From positions 1 to 64,000 of the forward strand of contig MNCI01004586.1 of NCBI GenBank assembly GCA_015680685.1: a DNA stretch of 64,000 nt, written 5' to 3'. Of the stretch, positions 1 to 11,599 are shown in pieces. The translations under genes were made by a program, and so were the position numbers. The DNA comes from Gnetum montanum (taxonomy: Eukaryota > Streptophyta > Gnetopsida > Gnetales > Gnetaceae). The notes beneath the pieces are model-generated. The model made no database searches. It was given only the letters and a program-made list of their open reading frames with translations, and was not told where the DNA came from. Numbering within the stretch: position 1 is the first letter of the stretch; each line of letters opens with the position of its first letter.

Positions 1-372
1 AATTGTATGGCATCCTTATTCGAGTGTGATGTACTTGGACAAGTACATGACTAGCAATAAAGATCAAGATTACTTCATCATTGCAACATCCACTTAGCTT
101 AATTATATATTTAATTTTTATTATTATTTACTTCTTTATTAGTTAACATCTCTCTACCCTTATCTCCTAGTAATGCGGAATGAGTACGACTTAATCACGG
201 GCATTTAAGTATGACTACTTGGTAACCCAGTAGCATACCTAGGCCATACACTTGGTAATCCCAGTGGTAGTCATGCACGAGGTCTAGGATGTGTACAAAT
301 GATTAAGAGATGGATGCTCATCGCACTTAGGCTAGTTTAGATTTTCTCACCCTCTCTCATAGCTTAGTTGAT
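1..372 (+). repeat. Athila-like LTR fragment
   Basis: This stretch is the reverse complement of roughly 59,500-59,855, so it is the same LTR family lying in the opposite orientation. Shared landmarks are the segment around 60-95 (ATCAAGATTACTTCATCATT), the two 'TTGGTAA.CCCAGT' motifs around 210-270, and the end around 320-350. Similarity stops at about 372, where an unrelated antisense-gene fragment begins. It may be what is left of the 5' LTR of the plus-strand Athila-like element whose pol appears at 7,017, but that link is inferred. Confidence 0.75.
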
Positions 373-826
373 ATTATTCACAAGTGACGATCAGTGAATC
401 CCTTGAATGGGAAGTGAGTTTCCCCGCAAGTGGGACCGCCACTACCTCCTTTTCTCCAAGACCACCAAGATGGATGGTTGTTGAAAAGGAGAAAGTTGCA
501 GCAGATGCTAACTTGGGCAATAGACACTGGGCAGATATTACAGAGGAGGAGGTCTAGCAACGCCTTGGGATTGGTTTGAATCACATACCGCTTGGGATAG
601 ATGCAGGGCCGTCTCAGGTTAGTCATTTCCTTGCACAGTGTAACAATGTATTTTATTCTAAATTTCGTTGTAGCTCTAGCTTACTACTTCATTTTCTATG
701 ATACAGATTCCAGATGAAGAAGTAGGGCCCTATAAGGGCAGGAACAATGAATTAGAGGAAGACAATGTATTAGAGCAAGAGATCTTATTTTGTATTTTTT
801 GCAGGAATATTGCAAACATTATTTAA
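373..826 (+). pseudogene. 3' end of the Tat-type antisense gene, copy A
   Basis: This is a truncated copy of the last two exons of the gene described at 43,734-47,884. The exon 7 remnant starts near 381 and ends at 617 (..TCTCAG before GTTAGT). The intron is 618-706 and ends in ATACAG. Exon 8 runs 707-826 and encodes an acidic tail (DEEVGPYKGRNNELEEDN). Copy B has the same intron. The usual stop was removed by a small deletion, so this frame runs on to TAA at 824-826. It lies on the strand opposite to gag and protease of its host element, next to the spacer array at 905-1,265. Confidence 0.7.
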
Positions 827-904
827 TTGAAACCTTGAATGGAAAATGGATTATGAAAGTTTTTTCAAGCTTGCGTATTGTCTATGTGATCGGTTTTCAT
901 CGTT

Positions 905-1265
905 TTTTTGGTGTTTTAGTTTTAGGCCATTTCGGACCGTGGTCAGGTGATAAGAAATTTGTTTTATTTTTTGTCTTTTTGAATAGCCAATTTTAGGCCT
1001 TGGCAAGCCATAGCGGAATGATGCAAGTGGAAGATTTTGCTAGTTTTAGGCCTTAGCGGGCTGTAACATAATATACACGAACAATTTTGCCAATTTTAGG
1101 CCTTAGCGGGCTACATGTAGTTTTAGATCGTTTGGGGCTGTGGAACGATGCAGTTTTAGGCCATTTCAGGCCATCGCTAGTTTTAGGCCATTTCCAGCCG
1201 TCACTAGTTTTAGGCCATTTCAGGCCATTGCTAGTTTTCGGCCATTTAGGGCCATGGTTCGATGT
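905..1265. repeat. Spacer tandem array of Tat-type element, copy A
   Basis: Irregular direct repeats of about 25-60 bases share the core AGTTTTAGGCC followed by a second GGCC-type block (for example TTTAGGCCATTTCAGGCCAT). On the other strand the core reads GGCC..AATGGCCTAAAACT, which matches the array at 43,216-43,540 in element C (GGCCCGCAACGGCCTTAAACT). It sits between the antisense gene's 3' end and the protease stop, the same place in all three element copies. Confidence 0.8.
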
Positions 1266-1384
1266 AAATAGATGTGAATGGTTTAAAAGGGATTAGTTAG
1301 GCATCTAGCATAAATGGATGAATGTGAAGGAAATAAGCGATAAGTGTACAATGGACATTAACCGGGTAGGAAGTAGTGAAGTTG

Positions 1385-4300
1385 CTACGCTATACGTAAC
1401 TTCTTTCTAACCCATCGTTGATTTAGTGAGGCGTAGGGCCAAGAAGCCTTACCACAGCATTTGTCTACATTGTTGTTTTCTGTTTGGATAGGCAACTCAG
1501 CCCATGCATTTTCATTTTTTGAGCCAGTGTGTTGGGTCAGCTCTTTTGTGAAACAGTTAATGTCAATGGGGAGAGGTGCCTCATTCTCAAAGGTAATGAC
1601 CTCTGAACACTACTCCATATTCACGTTATTTATTGCTTGTGTTGCTACCTCGTCACCGTGGATTACCACCTCCCTACCTACATAGGGTAGATGGATTTTC
1701 TGATGTATGGATGAAGAGATGGCCCTAAGTTGGGCTAACCAGGACCTCCCCAGGATCAGGTTAAACTCGGGCATCTCTTCCACCACGATAAATGTTGCAT
1801 TTGTAGTGAACGTGTCCCCTGCCACAAAGTCAATGTGGACAGTACCTTTCACCACGACCTGAGCCCCATTGAATGACTTCAAGCATGACATTATCATGGG
1901 TTTGATTTGGTCCACCAAACCCAGTTTATCCACAATAGGGAATGGGATAACGTTCATAGCAACCCTGTCATCAATGTGTACCCTTTGAATCTTATGTTGA
2001 CCGACTTGAATTGTCATGAACAGATGTGTTGTAGTCACTTGACCCTTCTCAGGGTCTTCCCTAATGGAATCATCATGAAACGTCAATTGGGATGGCTGTG
2101 ACTCTGTAGGTGTAGAGGGAAGCATAATTGAGTGGATTGCTTTCTCTTCTGCTGGCATGTTCTCCTCAACAGGTATTGCTGTTAACATGTGAACCAAAGC
2201 CTCACAGTGTGCTGTAGAAGTCATTATCAGATCATACAGGCTCAACGTTGTGTTCTTCTATTTTAGAGCCTGCTTGACTTGAGTAAGAGTGCTTAACAGG
2301 TCTCATCCACCCTCTTGTTGCTTACTGTCTTTCTCCTTTTCCATTCATCCCAGGAGATGAATTTTCCGAGGAGGAACAGCTATGAGTTTCGAATCAGATC
2401 CTTCCAAGCGAGGTAATGATGACTGAGCGTGTGTAGCAATGTTAGCTTCAGGTGACGAGGATGTAGATGTAGAGGACGAGGGGGTAGGCTTAAAAGGACC
2501 TAGGGTGGTACTCTCCATTATTACCTCACATGTTGAATGTCCTTCTCATTTCCTTGGACGAGAAGGCTGTGGTGCTGTCTTATGCAGGGTGGGGGCGCTT
2601 GAATGGCTTGGCTCCCTACGGTGCTCTCGGTGTTAGTGTATGTGGTCTTGTGGTCTTGTTTATAGGGGATGAAGGGGTGAATGTCCGAGGAGGTACCCTT
2701 AGGATAAACGGTTGCTACGGCATTTTTTTAGCTATTGGTGGTGTAGGTGCACAATGCTGAGGCACATGAACCACAAATGGCTACTGAGGGGGTTTGGGAT
2801 TACTGTCAACGCCGATAGTGTTGATGATGTAACCGGCATTGTTGGCATTATGTGGGTCTGTGTAGACATGCATAGATTGATTTTTAGGGTGCACAGGGTT
2901 GCTTTCGTCTAGAACTAGCTTCCCTTAATCAATCATTCATTGTATGTCACCTTTCAATGCCAAACAGTAATCTGTGTCGTGACCACATGTTTGGTGGTAG
3001 TCACAGAACCGATCCAGCCTAAAATTCTTAGGAACTAGGGGCTCGTTGGGCAAAGCTAAGGAGGGGTTCCTATGGAGTTTGTAGTGCCATTGATGCCTTC
3101 TGGCTACTTCCTCTGACATCTACTTGTGTTGAATATACCCCATCCCCAGTAATTGCTTTAGAGGTTCTGAAGGCTTGACAAGCAGTGGGGTATATTTAGA
3201 GCAATCGTTATGCTCGAAATTAGGTTTGGGTGGGGCAGATGCTTCAGGTGTCAAGGTGGAGGCTTGAGCAGCATTTCTTGGTGTGGGTGTAGGGTTAGTC
3301 GACGATGTGGCTGCCTTCTTATTGTTTTTGTTGTTGGGCTTAGCTTCATTTGCCACAGTGGCCATTGTGGCTGTTGCAACCTTGCCCTTATCTTTGTCCT
3401 TCTTTGTAAACGTGTTTTTGTATGCAACATAGGTTGGGTCTTTACTTGCCTCAGCTGCGTCTTGTATGCTCTTGGTTTGGGCAAAATCCTGACTAAGAGT
3501 TCATGGAGCAAGATAGTACAGTTTGGACTTAATGAAGTCGTTCACTGCACCCTTAAAGATGGCTAGTAGATGAGCCTCCGCGATAAGCTTGCGGATCTCA
3601 TTAAGCGTAGCACTCTACCACTGTATGAATTTCTAGACTAGTTCCAGGGGATCTTGCTTCACGCTCATTAACTGATCTAGCGTAACCTATGCTCTCAAGT
3701 TATACTTGAAACAAGTTACAAACTAAGTCAGCAGCTCCTCTAGGGTTGAGATAGAAGAGCATGGGAGCGCGTGATACTAGTCCAAGGCTTTGCCCATTAG
3801 AGACATAGTGAAGATGCGGATGATTGTGTGTGGCCATTGTTGCAAAAGAAGGAACTCAGATCTAAATGTAACAAGATGCACGTTGGGATCACCCTCCCCA
3901 TTGTATTTCGTGAAGTGGGGGAGTGGCATCATGGGGAGTAATGTTAGCATGGGGATTGCCAGACTAATGGGATCATCATGGTAGAAATCCATGACTTGTA
4001 CCATGTCATAATTAGCAGTCTTAAGGCGTTGAATCTATTTAGTGAGGGTTTGGATAAGTTGAAAGGCTTGATCTAGACCCGAGGGTAACGTAGATGGTTG
4101 GGGAGCTACAGGGGCAACTCCCATTGATGGCGTGGTAGGGAAAATGGCCTAGCTCATAGGCGACGCTGTTGGGGTGGCCCCCACGAAGGGTGCTACTTGT
4201 GGTGTCCACCACCCAGTGGGTGGTGCTATTGGAGCAATGGCCATTGGTGGTGCTACGGGGTTGGTGGTTCACGTGATCAGTGGGGCAGACCAGGGTCCCG

Positions 4301-5178
4301 TGCTTGGCTATACCACTTGCAGGATTTGGTACGTTTGGTGGTGAGCGTAGTGGGACATTTGTGAACGTTGTGAAACAAGGGCGAAGTGACGTGGTTGGAG
4401 GTGGACCTACTGCTAATTGTGGAATAGGTGTAGATGCCAGAATGGATGTGGAGACTATGTGCAACTACATTGTAGGAGCTATATGGAAGTAGGGCAAGGT
4501 AGCCGTGATCAGTGCATGGTACCATACAGGCATGGATTGGGGAAAAGATTGCCAGGGGGCTAGTGCCTAAAAATGAGATGGGCAAATAGCCGTGTTGATA
4601 TGCCAAGTGCATGGCATAACTACCTATTTCCAATGAAACTGCAGATTGGATGAATTAGATGTAATCATGAAGGGAGTAGTCCCAAAGATCAGGTTTGACC
4701 AGAAAGATGGGGTGGGAGGGATGGTGGTAGGATTAGTTTGACCCCCATCCTCAGATTGGGAATCCAAGTCCTCTTGCCCATCTTGAAATGCCTCATCATA
4801 GTAAGATGCTATGTCTCATGGCTCCCTAGGTCTAGTTGTCCATATCAGCTGATCTAAGATCCACTGATACGTTTTTGTGAGAGGAATGGGAATGCCATGA
4901 GTGGAAACAAATTCCCTCCCATTGTGGTAAATGAACTTGAAGTTATGTTTTTCTTCGAGTTATTGGACATCTAAGGGCAAATTTGCTTGGACCTTAGCAC
5001 AAAGAAAATTGTAAATCTCGTTATGCTCTACCAAGCTCTCAGGTGATCAATTTTGGATACTGAGAGATTGGCGTAGTTCTCGTAGTGGACTGAGCGGTTG
5101 CTCGGCACCTGTGATGCCCTAAACTAAAATGGGAACCTCAACATTAGAGGTAGTAACAGTGGTGCTTGAGGAAATCAT
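1385..5178 (-). pseudogene. gag-protease of Tat-type retrotransposon, copy A
   Basis: This minus-strand coding remnant probably starts at ATG 5,178, inferred by alignment to copy B. In order it shows a gag N-terminal block (about 5,030-4,860), a long proline-rich linker, and a gag core around 4,000-3,700 (PLPHFTKYNGEGDPN, SLMGKALD). A zinc-knuckle-like CDYHQTCGHDTDYC follows around 2,960-3,040, then another proline-rich linker and the aspartic protease (2,245-1,610). The protease core contains RVHIDDRVAMNVIPF and LILGRSWLAQLR. The usual D-S/T-G triad reads D-D-R here. Many stops and frameshifts make it non-functional. The last block ends at TAG 1,385-1,387. RT and integrase of this element are absent to the left. 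Confidence 0.85.
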
Positions 5179-5383
5179 TTTTGTAAAGCAAAGAATGGTT
5201 TGCAAGCTAGAAAAATAGAGATCAAAGGTGATCAGAGGCTTTCTGTCTTGCAGGGTTCCAAAGAAACCGTCGTTGTGACCAACCTATACCACACAATGCG
5301 TAAATAACTGCAAGGGTATCACGTTTATGCTAATAGGTAACAGGGTATAGAGAGCACGTTGGACTACCCGTAAAGTAGTAAAA

Positions 5384-5403
5384 GGCCCTCCTTCTAACAC
5401 CAG
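5384..5403 (-). other. Primer-binding-site-like sequence, copy A
   Basis: On the minus strand the bases just downstream of the LTR end read CTGGTGTTAGAAGGAGGGCC, five bases after the ..CTACA terminus. Copy B has the same site with one difference. Position and form fit the primer-binding sites of plant Ty3/gypsy elements, which often carry TGGCGCTAGAAGGAGGG-like sequences. I did not assign the tRNA. Confidence 0.55.
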
Positions 5404-5408
5404 AAAAC

Positions 5409-7016
5409 TGTAGCGACCGAAAACATCGGTGGCTGGAAACACTGAGAGGTTGTCAGGTGAACAGTCTTAACCCCAGATTCGTGTGAGGGCTGTGCTAGAT
5501 ACAATAGAAGCAGGGCACCCTGAATGATTTGGTCGATCAAACAGGGACTTAATCTTTGTAACTTAACCTTACATGAACTTTCTTTTAAATGTTAAACACG
5601 CAAAGTATAATCGATGATTAATAAATGTAGAAGTATAGAAAATAATGCTAAACAACGATAATAATGAAGTAATAATAGAATGAGCTGGGGTAAGGAAATG
5701 CACCATCACAAAATCGCGGGTTCGATTCTCTTCCTTGTTTGAAGTGTACAACAAGCTACACAAAGCTGGAGGCACACAGAGAGTTCAAGAATGATCAAAA
5801 TGATCAAAATTTTCCAACTATGCTTTTGAGTGAGAACTTAAGATTCAACAGTACAAAATTGCCAATACATAGAGCCAACGCCAAATGCCAAAGCAAAATG
5901 CTAACTCAAGATTGTCAACAATTGCTAAGCTTGCTAACAAAAATTTGCCAACCATTTTTTTCAATGCAAAAAATGCTCATTCTTTCTACAAAGAAGGCCA
6001 ACCTTGCCAATGAACTGCCAACAAAAATTACCAACCCTTTGAGTGTTGCTCGCCAGGGTATTTATAGGGCCAAGAGTAGGCGAGAAATGTGGTTTAGCTA
6101 CCACGTGTCCTAGGCCCCATAAGATGCTGATGTGCTTGTACTACATGGATGTGCAAAGCTGGTCATGAACTTGCTATGTTGCAACCACATTGTCAAAACT
6201 AGAGATGCTGAAATCAGGTGTGCCAACAATGTAAATGAGAAATGAAGCCCATCGACATAGCGTAGCTACTTCCTACACTGTGCTATGCTATGTAACATAG
6301 CACATTGGCATAGCGTAGCTGCTTGCTACGCTGTGCTACGCTATGTAGCATGGCACAGCGTAGCCACCAATTTGAACAAGAAACTTGCATTGAAGTCACT
6401 AACTTTTGCTAAATGCCTTAGCGAATGAGGGGTTTACTTTTGGAGCATTTTGTTAATTTGCATATTTTCTACGCTATGCTATGCGACATAGCATAGCATA
6501 GTAGCTAATGTAATTTGCACTACTGTTAAAACTACGATGAGAAAACTCTGCTTATTTTTCCCTTGCTACATCGTGCTATGCTATGTAGTGTACCATAGCG
6601 TAGCACTCTATGTTGGCTGATTTCTGACTTTGCCTCATCTGAACATCTTCCTAAAACTTGCATTCGGACACTTGATTGATTTCTTGAAGGCTTTCTACGC
6701 TACGTAGTGTGGCATAGCATAGCATATTTCTCCACTAGAAAACTTGCCGAATTGTTTTGTCCATCCTGAGCACCACCAACAAATCCAAGCATGGTTTCTG
6801 AGTAAACTGTCAACCCGGTGAAACACACAGGTGGGTAGGTCAGAGAGTCCATTGGGCTTGTCAGCTCTAGTGGTAGAAAACTTGTCGAATTGAATAGTCT
6901 AACCTTAGTACATCCATTTCCTGTGAAAGGATCATGAGGCTACACTTGTGGAAATCCTTGCCTCAATTCCAAGACCCTGGTGAAGCAAAAGTGCCTCAAA
7001 CTTTTATGGTGTTTCA
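5409..7016 (-). repeat. 5' LTR of Tat-type element, copy A
   Basis: On the minus strand it begins TGAAACACCATAAAAG at 7,016 and ends ..CTACA at 5,409, about 1,608 bp, close to the 1,597 bp of the element C LTRs. A TATA box (CTATAAATACC on the minus strand) lies at about 6,057-6,067. Between 6,250 and 6,740 there are clusters of imperfect palindromes built from TAGCATAGC/GCTATGCTA. The region 5,409-5,560 aligns with the element C LTR end. Sequence immediately beyond 7,016 is a plus-strand Athila-like pol, so this element inserted into that one. Confidence 0.8.
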
Positions 7017-9282
7017 CACATGAAGTGGATATCCAAAGGTGCCTATACGTAGCAACCATAAAATAACAGGGCACTGAGTGGTTAATAGCTAACTCTGATA
7101 GTAGCATACTGTGTATGAAACCTACTGAGAGTCTAACATGTGCCAATGTCAAAGGCATGAATGAACTTAATCAAGTTCAGTACTAACTCTCTGATGATGA
7201 AGATGATGATACCTATTGGGAAGAGTTGGAAATCCTTGATAATTTCAAGCTAGAGCCCCTACAGTTAAAAACTCTACTATTCAGCATGGAGTATGCATTT
7301 TTAAAAAATGGTAAGCTAGTTATAATTAATGCAAATCTTGCTCCTAAACAAAAATATAAGGTGTTGAAGGTGATCAAAAAATGGCCAATAGCCTTTTCTT
7401 GGTCATATCCTAAGTTGACTAAAATTGAACGAAGGATATGCAAGCATTATATCTACATCAACCCAACCATGAAGCCAAGAAGACAACCACAAAGGCAACT
7501 AAAGCCTAAATTGAAGTAGATAGTCAAAAAGGAAATAGAGCAACTCCTCTAGGTGGGGTTCATCTATCCCATCGTGGATAGTGAGTGGGTTTGCATCAAA
7601 TTTAGGTTGTTAAATATGGCAACATTTAAAGATCATTTTCCATTACCATTTGTGGACCAAGTGTTGAATACTATATTTGGGCATTGTTATTATAGCTTCT
7701 GGGATGGTTATAATGGCTATAACCAAATCCAAATTGTGCTAAAGGATTAGGCCAAAATAACATTGACGAGTCCCTGGGGGACTTTTGCATATTGTAAGAT
7801 GTCGTTCAATCAATGTAATGCCCATGCAAGATTCCAAAACTTGGTCCTTAGTATTTTTCAACAGTAGATCAGTAGTGAAATAGAAGTCTTTATGGATGAC
7901 TTCTCTACCTATAGGGCTACATTTGAGTAAGCCCTGGGCCTTCTTGAGCAAGCATTAAAAAGATGTGCTAAAACAAACCTTAGTCTTAATTGGCAAAAAA
8001 AGCCATTTAATGTTTGAGGAAGGCATAGTACTAGGGCACAAAATTACTCAGGCAGGGATTGAGGTAAAATTGAAAAAGATAAAGATCATCCAAGGAATCA
8101 TAAGCCAATTAGAGATAGTCAAAGATGTCTGATCATTCCTTGGACACATTGGCTACTACCAGTAGTTTATAAAGAATTTCTCTAAGATCACAAAGCCATT
8201 GGTCGAGCTTACAAAGAAAGATGCTCCATTTATCTAGACCAAGAAATGTAAATATGCATTTCAAAAACTAAAGGAAAAAATCATAGAAACTCTAATTCTA
8301 TGGGCACCAAACTTATCCAAACCATTTCATATAATGATAGATGCATCTAATTATGCCTTGGGAACTATGTTTACATAGTTGGACGATAAGAAACATCCAT
8401 ATTACATCCGCCATGTGAGCCGAAGCATTGTGGGTGCATAGTTCAATTATACCGCAACTAAAAAAGAACTAATGGTAGTGGTGTATGCTCTTAAAAAGTT
8501 CAGGCACTGTGTTTGCCTATAAAGTATTTATGCACATAGATCACAGTGTCATCCACTTCTTAATGAACAAGCCAACTATGAGCTCCCGTATCATACGATG
8601 ACTTGTGATCTTGTAGGAATTTGATCTCACAATGGTAGATTGAAAGGGAACTAAGAATATGGTTGCTAACCCTCTCTTTCAGTTAAGATGAGATAACAAA
8701 GAGAAGGAGAGCTCACTCACTATTCAATTTCTAAATGAACTCCTCTTTACAAGATCAATAAATGAACAAATGCCTATAGAAACAAAATGGTATGATGGCA
8801 TCCTCACTTACCTTCTCACTTAGGAGATGCCACAAGACTTTAGGAAGAAATAACAATTTCTTCATCAGGCTAAATACTTCATGGAAATCAACGGACACCT
8901 TTACAAGGTGTGCATCAATGGCTTGGTTCATTGGTGTATCCCTAATGTAGACCAATTGCACATTCTCTAGGATGCTCATGAAGGCTCTTACGGAGGCCAC
9001 TATGCTAGGAGATACATGACCATTAAAACCTAATGGTAGGATACCATTGACCTAAAATTTTTAAGGATGCCCACTAGTTTGTCTGATCCTATGAATGATG
9101 TTAACAAGATGGTGGGATGACTACTCGAATGGAGGGTTCTCAATAGTGTAGTCAACCACTAGAGCCCTTTGACATATGGGCATAGACTTCATGGGTCTTA
9201 TCACACCCATGTCTAATGGAAAGGCATACTCCATCGTAGCATTCAACTACTACACCAAATGGGTGAAAGCAGTAGCTGTCAC
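7017..9282 (+). pseudogene. Athila-like pol (RT, RNase H, partial integrase), copy A
   Basis: This degenerate plus-strand pol starts inside the pre-RT region (NFKLEPLQLKTLLFSMEYAF at 7,241-7,300). RT motifs include FPLPFVDQVLNT (7,640), YNGYNQIQ (7,710) and VFMDDFSTY (about 7,890), the equivalent of the FMDDFS box. The RNase H region is at 8,330-8,700. An integrase start (GIDFMGLITPMSNGKAY, 9,179) is followed by FNYYTKWVKAVAV. It has many stops and a ~50-base deletion near 7,583 relative to copy B. It ends abruptly at 9,282 inside the integrase core, where an antisense-gene fragment begins. Lineage assignment rests on RT and integrase wording typical of Athila-type elements. Confidence 0.8.
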
Positions 9283-9606
9283 AAAGGAAGGGCTCCCTTT
9301 AATGAGGAAAATTCTCCTGCTAACGAGGAGGATGTTTTTGCCGATGAGGAGGACTCCCTTGCAATGAGGAGGACACTCCTATAGATGGAGAGGATGTTGG
9401 TGCCACAAAAAGAAGGGCCCTAGTGAATAAAGAAAAGGCCCTTCTCAATCAGGAAGGGACCTCTACCGATGATCCCTTTGTTGAATGCAGTTCAGCACTG
9501 AAGGAGCAGATGGATGCAGAGGGTGTTGCCATGGTGTTAAGCCTGCAAGAACTACAACTAGATGCTGGTGATTTTGACTGCATGTTCGATAGTATGTTGA
9601 TGGACG

Positions 9607-9644
<38 letters not shown>

Positions 9645-10980
9645 NAGGGTTTGCTGGGTATGAGCCTTTACACTGTCATTTATGTTGCTTATTAGCTTTA
9701 TTGTAGCCCTCTCAGTCATACCTAACACGTTTTTGTTACATAGCAGACACCATAGTTCACACCGTAGGCCCTTCTACGATCGGCCTCCGACCATGGGTGA
9801 GACCCCTGATAAGTTTGTGTTCATGTAGGGGGTAGTTGATGACATGATCGACTATCTCAAGTAGATCAATCTAGAAGTGGATAAGTGAAGTAGCTACACT
9901 AGAATCTTTAAGTTGCTATGCTAGACCCCTTGGATTACTAAACTTTGCTACGCTAGTGTGACTAATGTGTTTGTATGTGTGATCGATAGCCTCTCGCCTC
10001 AAGTGGAACCCAAAACAAGCAGTGAAGGTCAATGCCATGCCAACATTCCTGCCAGAAGTGACCAAGGTGCCTTGTCGTATATACGATGAGGCTAGCGAAT
10101 GCATGTTGTACTCGGCATGCTCCCTGTGGAAGTGCAAGTGTGTGAATGAAGACCTATGGAAACGGGTCCAGAAGCTCGAGAAGGAAAAGGCCAACCTAAC
10201 CACTAAGGTGGGAGACCTCCACTCCAGAAATGTGTTTCTAGTGGCTCGTGATACCAACAATGGAAGTTAGCACACGACCGTCATTGATTATGCAAGATAT
10301 TGGATGGCCGTGAGACACAACAACGAGGCCACAATCAAAATAATTGAGTAGCGAATGCAAATGGAATTGTTGGCCTAGAATAACTAGGACTGGAAAGATT
10401 ACAATGCAAGAGTTTACGAGTGGGGGCAATCCCAGAAAAATCACAAACATATGTATAAACTGGAATGTGCCACCTACCATAAATAGTACCGGGACTCTTC
10501 TGTTAAGTTGTATACTCACGAAGTGTTCCTGGATGCCATTAGTGCTTCTGAGGTGTACAACAAGTTCATGCAACAAGTGACAGTTAGTGAATCCCCTGAA
10601 TGGGAAGTGAGTTTTCCTACTAGTGGGACTGCCACTGCCTCCTTTTCTCCAGGACCACCGAGATGGATGGTTGTTGAAAAGGAGAAAGTTGTAGCAGACG
10701 CTGACTTGGGCAATAGACACTAGGCAAATATTACAGAGGACGAGGTCTGGCAACGCCTCGAGATTGGTTTGGATCACATACCCCCTAGGAAAAATGCGGG
10801 GCCATCTTGGGTTAGTCATTTCCTTGCACAATATAACAATGTATTTTATTCTAGCTTTCATTGTAGCTCTAGCTTACTACTTCATTTTCTATGATATAGA
10901 TTCTGGATGAAGAAGCAAGGCCCTATGAGGGTAGGAACAATGAAGCAGAGGAAGATAATGTAGAGGAAGATGATGTATAA
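9283..10980 (+). pseudogene. Tat-type antisense gene, copy B (exons 5-8)
   Basis: This is the second copy of the gene at 43,734-47,884, on the strand opposite to its element's gag. An acidic stretch (9,300-9,600, for example EENSPANEEDVFADEED) corresponds to exon 5. Exon 6 is recognised by DKFVFM..GVVDDMIDYLK near 9,808-9,870. Exon 7 (about 9,990-10,810) carries the coiled-coil-like block VNEDLWKRVQKLEKEKANL and then KYRDSSVKLYTHEVFLDAIS and PGPPRWMVVEKEKV. The intron 10,811-10,899 starts GTTAGT and ends ATATAG. Exon 8 (10,900-10,980) ends in an acidic tail and TAA. There are a few in-frame stops and one-base shifts. A 36-base poly-C run ending in an isolated N (9,608-9,645) lies after exon 5. 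Confidence 0.75.
9608..9645. other. Poly-C run ending in single N
   Basis: A run of 36 C bases (9,608-9,643), a G and one N interrupts antisense-gene copy B. The isolated N looks like an assembly join, as at 42,417, 42,581 and 46,626. A polyproline reading through it is not credible as protein. Confidence 0.7.
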
Positions 10981-11114
10981 CAACAAGGGATCTTGTTTTG
11001 TGTTTTTTTGCAGGAATATTGCAAACATTATTTAATTGAAACCTTGACTGAAAAATGGATTATGAAAAGATTTGTTTTTTAGCTTGCGTATTGTCTATGT
11101 GATTGGTTTTTATA

Positions 11115-11480
11115 GTTTTTTTTTTGTGTTTTAGTTTTAGGCCATTTTGGGCCGTGGTCAGGTGATAAGAAATTTTTTTTATTTTTTGTCTTTTCGAATA
11201 GCCAATTTTAGGCCTTGGCGGGCCACAGTGGAATGATGCAGGTGGAATATTTTGCTAGTTTTAGGCCTTAGTAGGCCATAACGTAATGTAAACGAACAAT
11301 TTTTCCAATTTTAGGCCTTAGCAAGCCATGTGTAGTTTTAGGCCATTTCGGGCCATGGGACGATGTAGTTTTAGGCCATTTTGGACCATCGCTAGTTTTA
11401 GGCCATTTCAAGCCGTCACTAGTTTTAGGCCATTTCGAGTCATCGCGAGTTTTAGGCCTTTTCGAGCCATGGTTCGATGT
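11115..11480. repeat. Spacer tandem array of Tat-type element, copy B
   Basis: Repeats of AGTTTTAGGCC plus a following GGCC/AGCC block, roughly every 25-60 bases, as at 905-1,265. The array lies between the antisense gene's stop (10,980) and the protease end (11,600). Confidence 0.8.
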
Positions 11481-11599
11481 AAATGGATGTGAACATTTTG
11501 AAAGGGATTAGTTAGGAATCTAGTGTAAATGGACAAATGTGAAGTAAACAAGTGATAAGTGTACAACGGACGTTAACCGAGTAGGAAGTAGTGAAGTTC

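Noticed and set aside
9423-9695. Frame ending in a polyproline tract
   Set aside because: The tract is a poly-C run next to an N join. Only the part before it matches antisense-gene exon 5 character.
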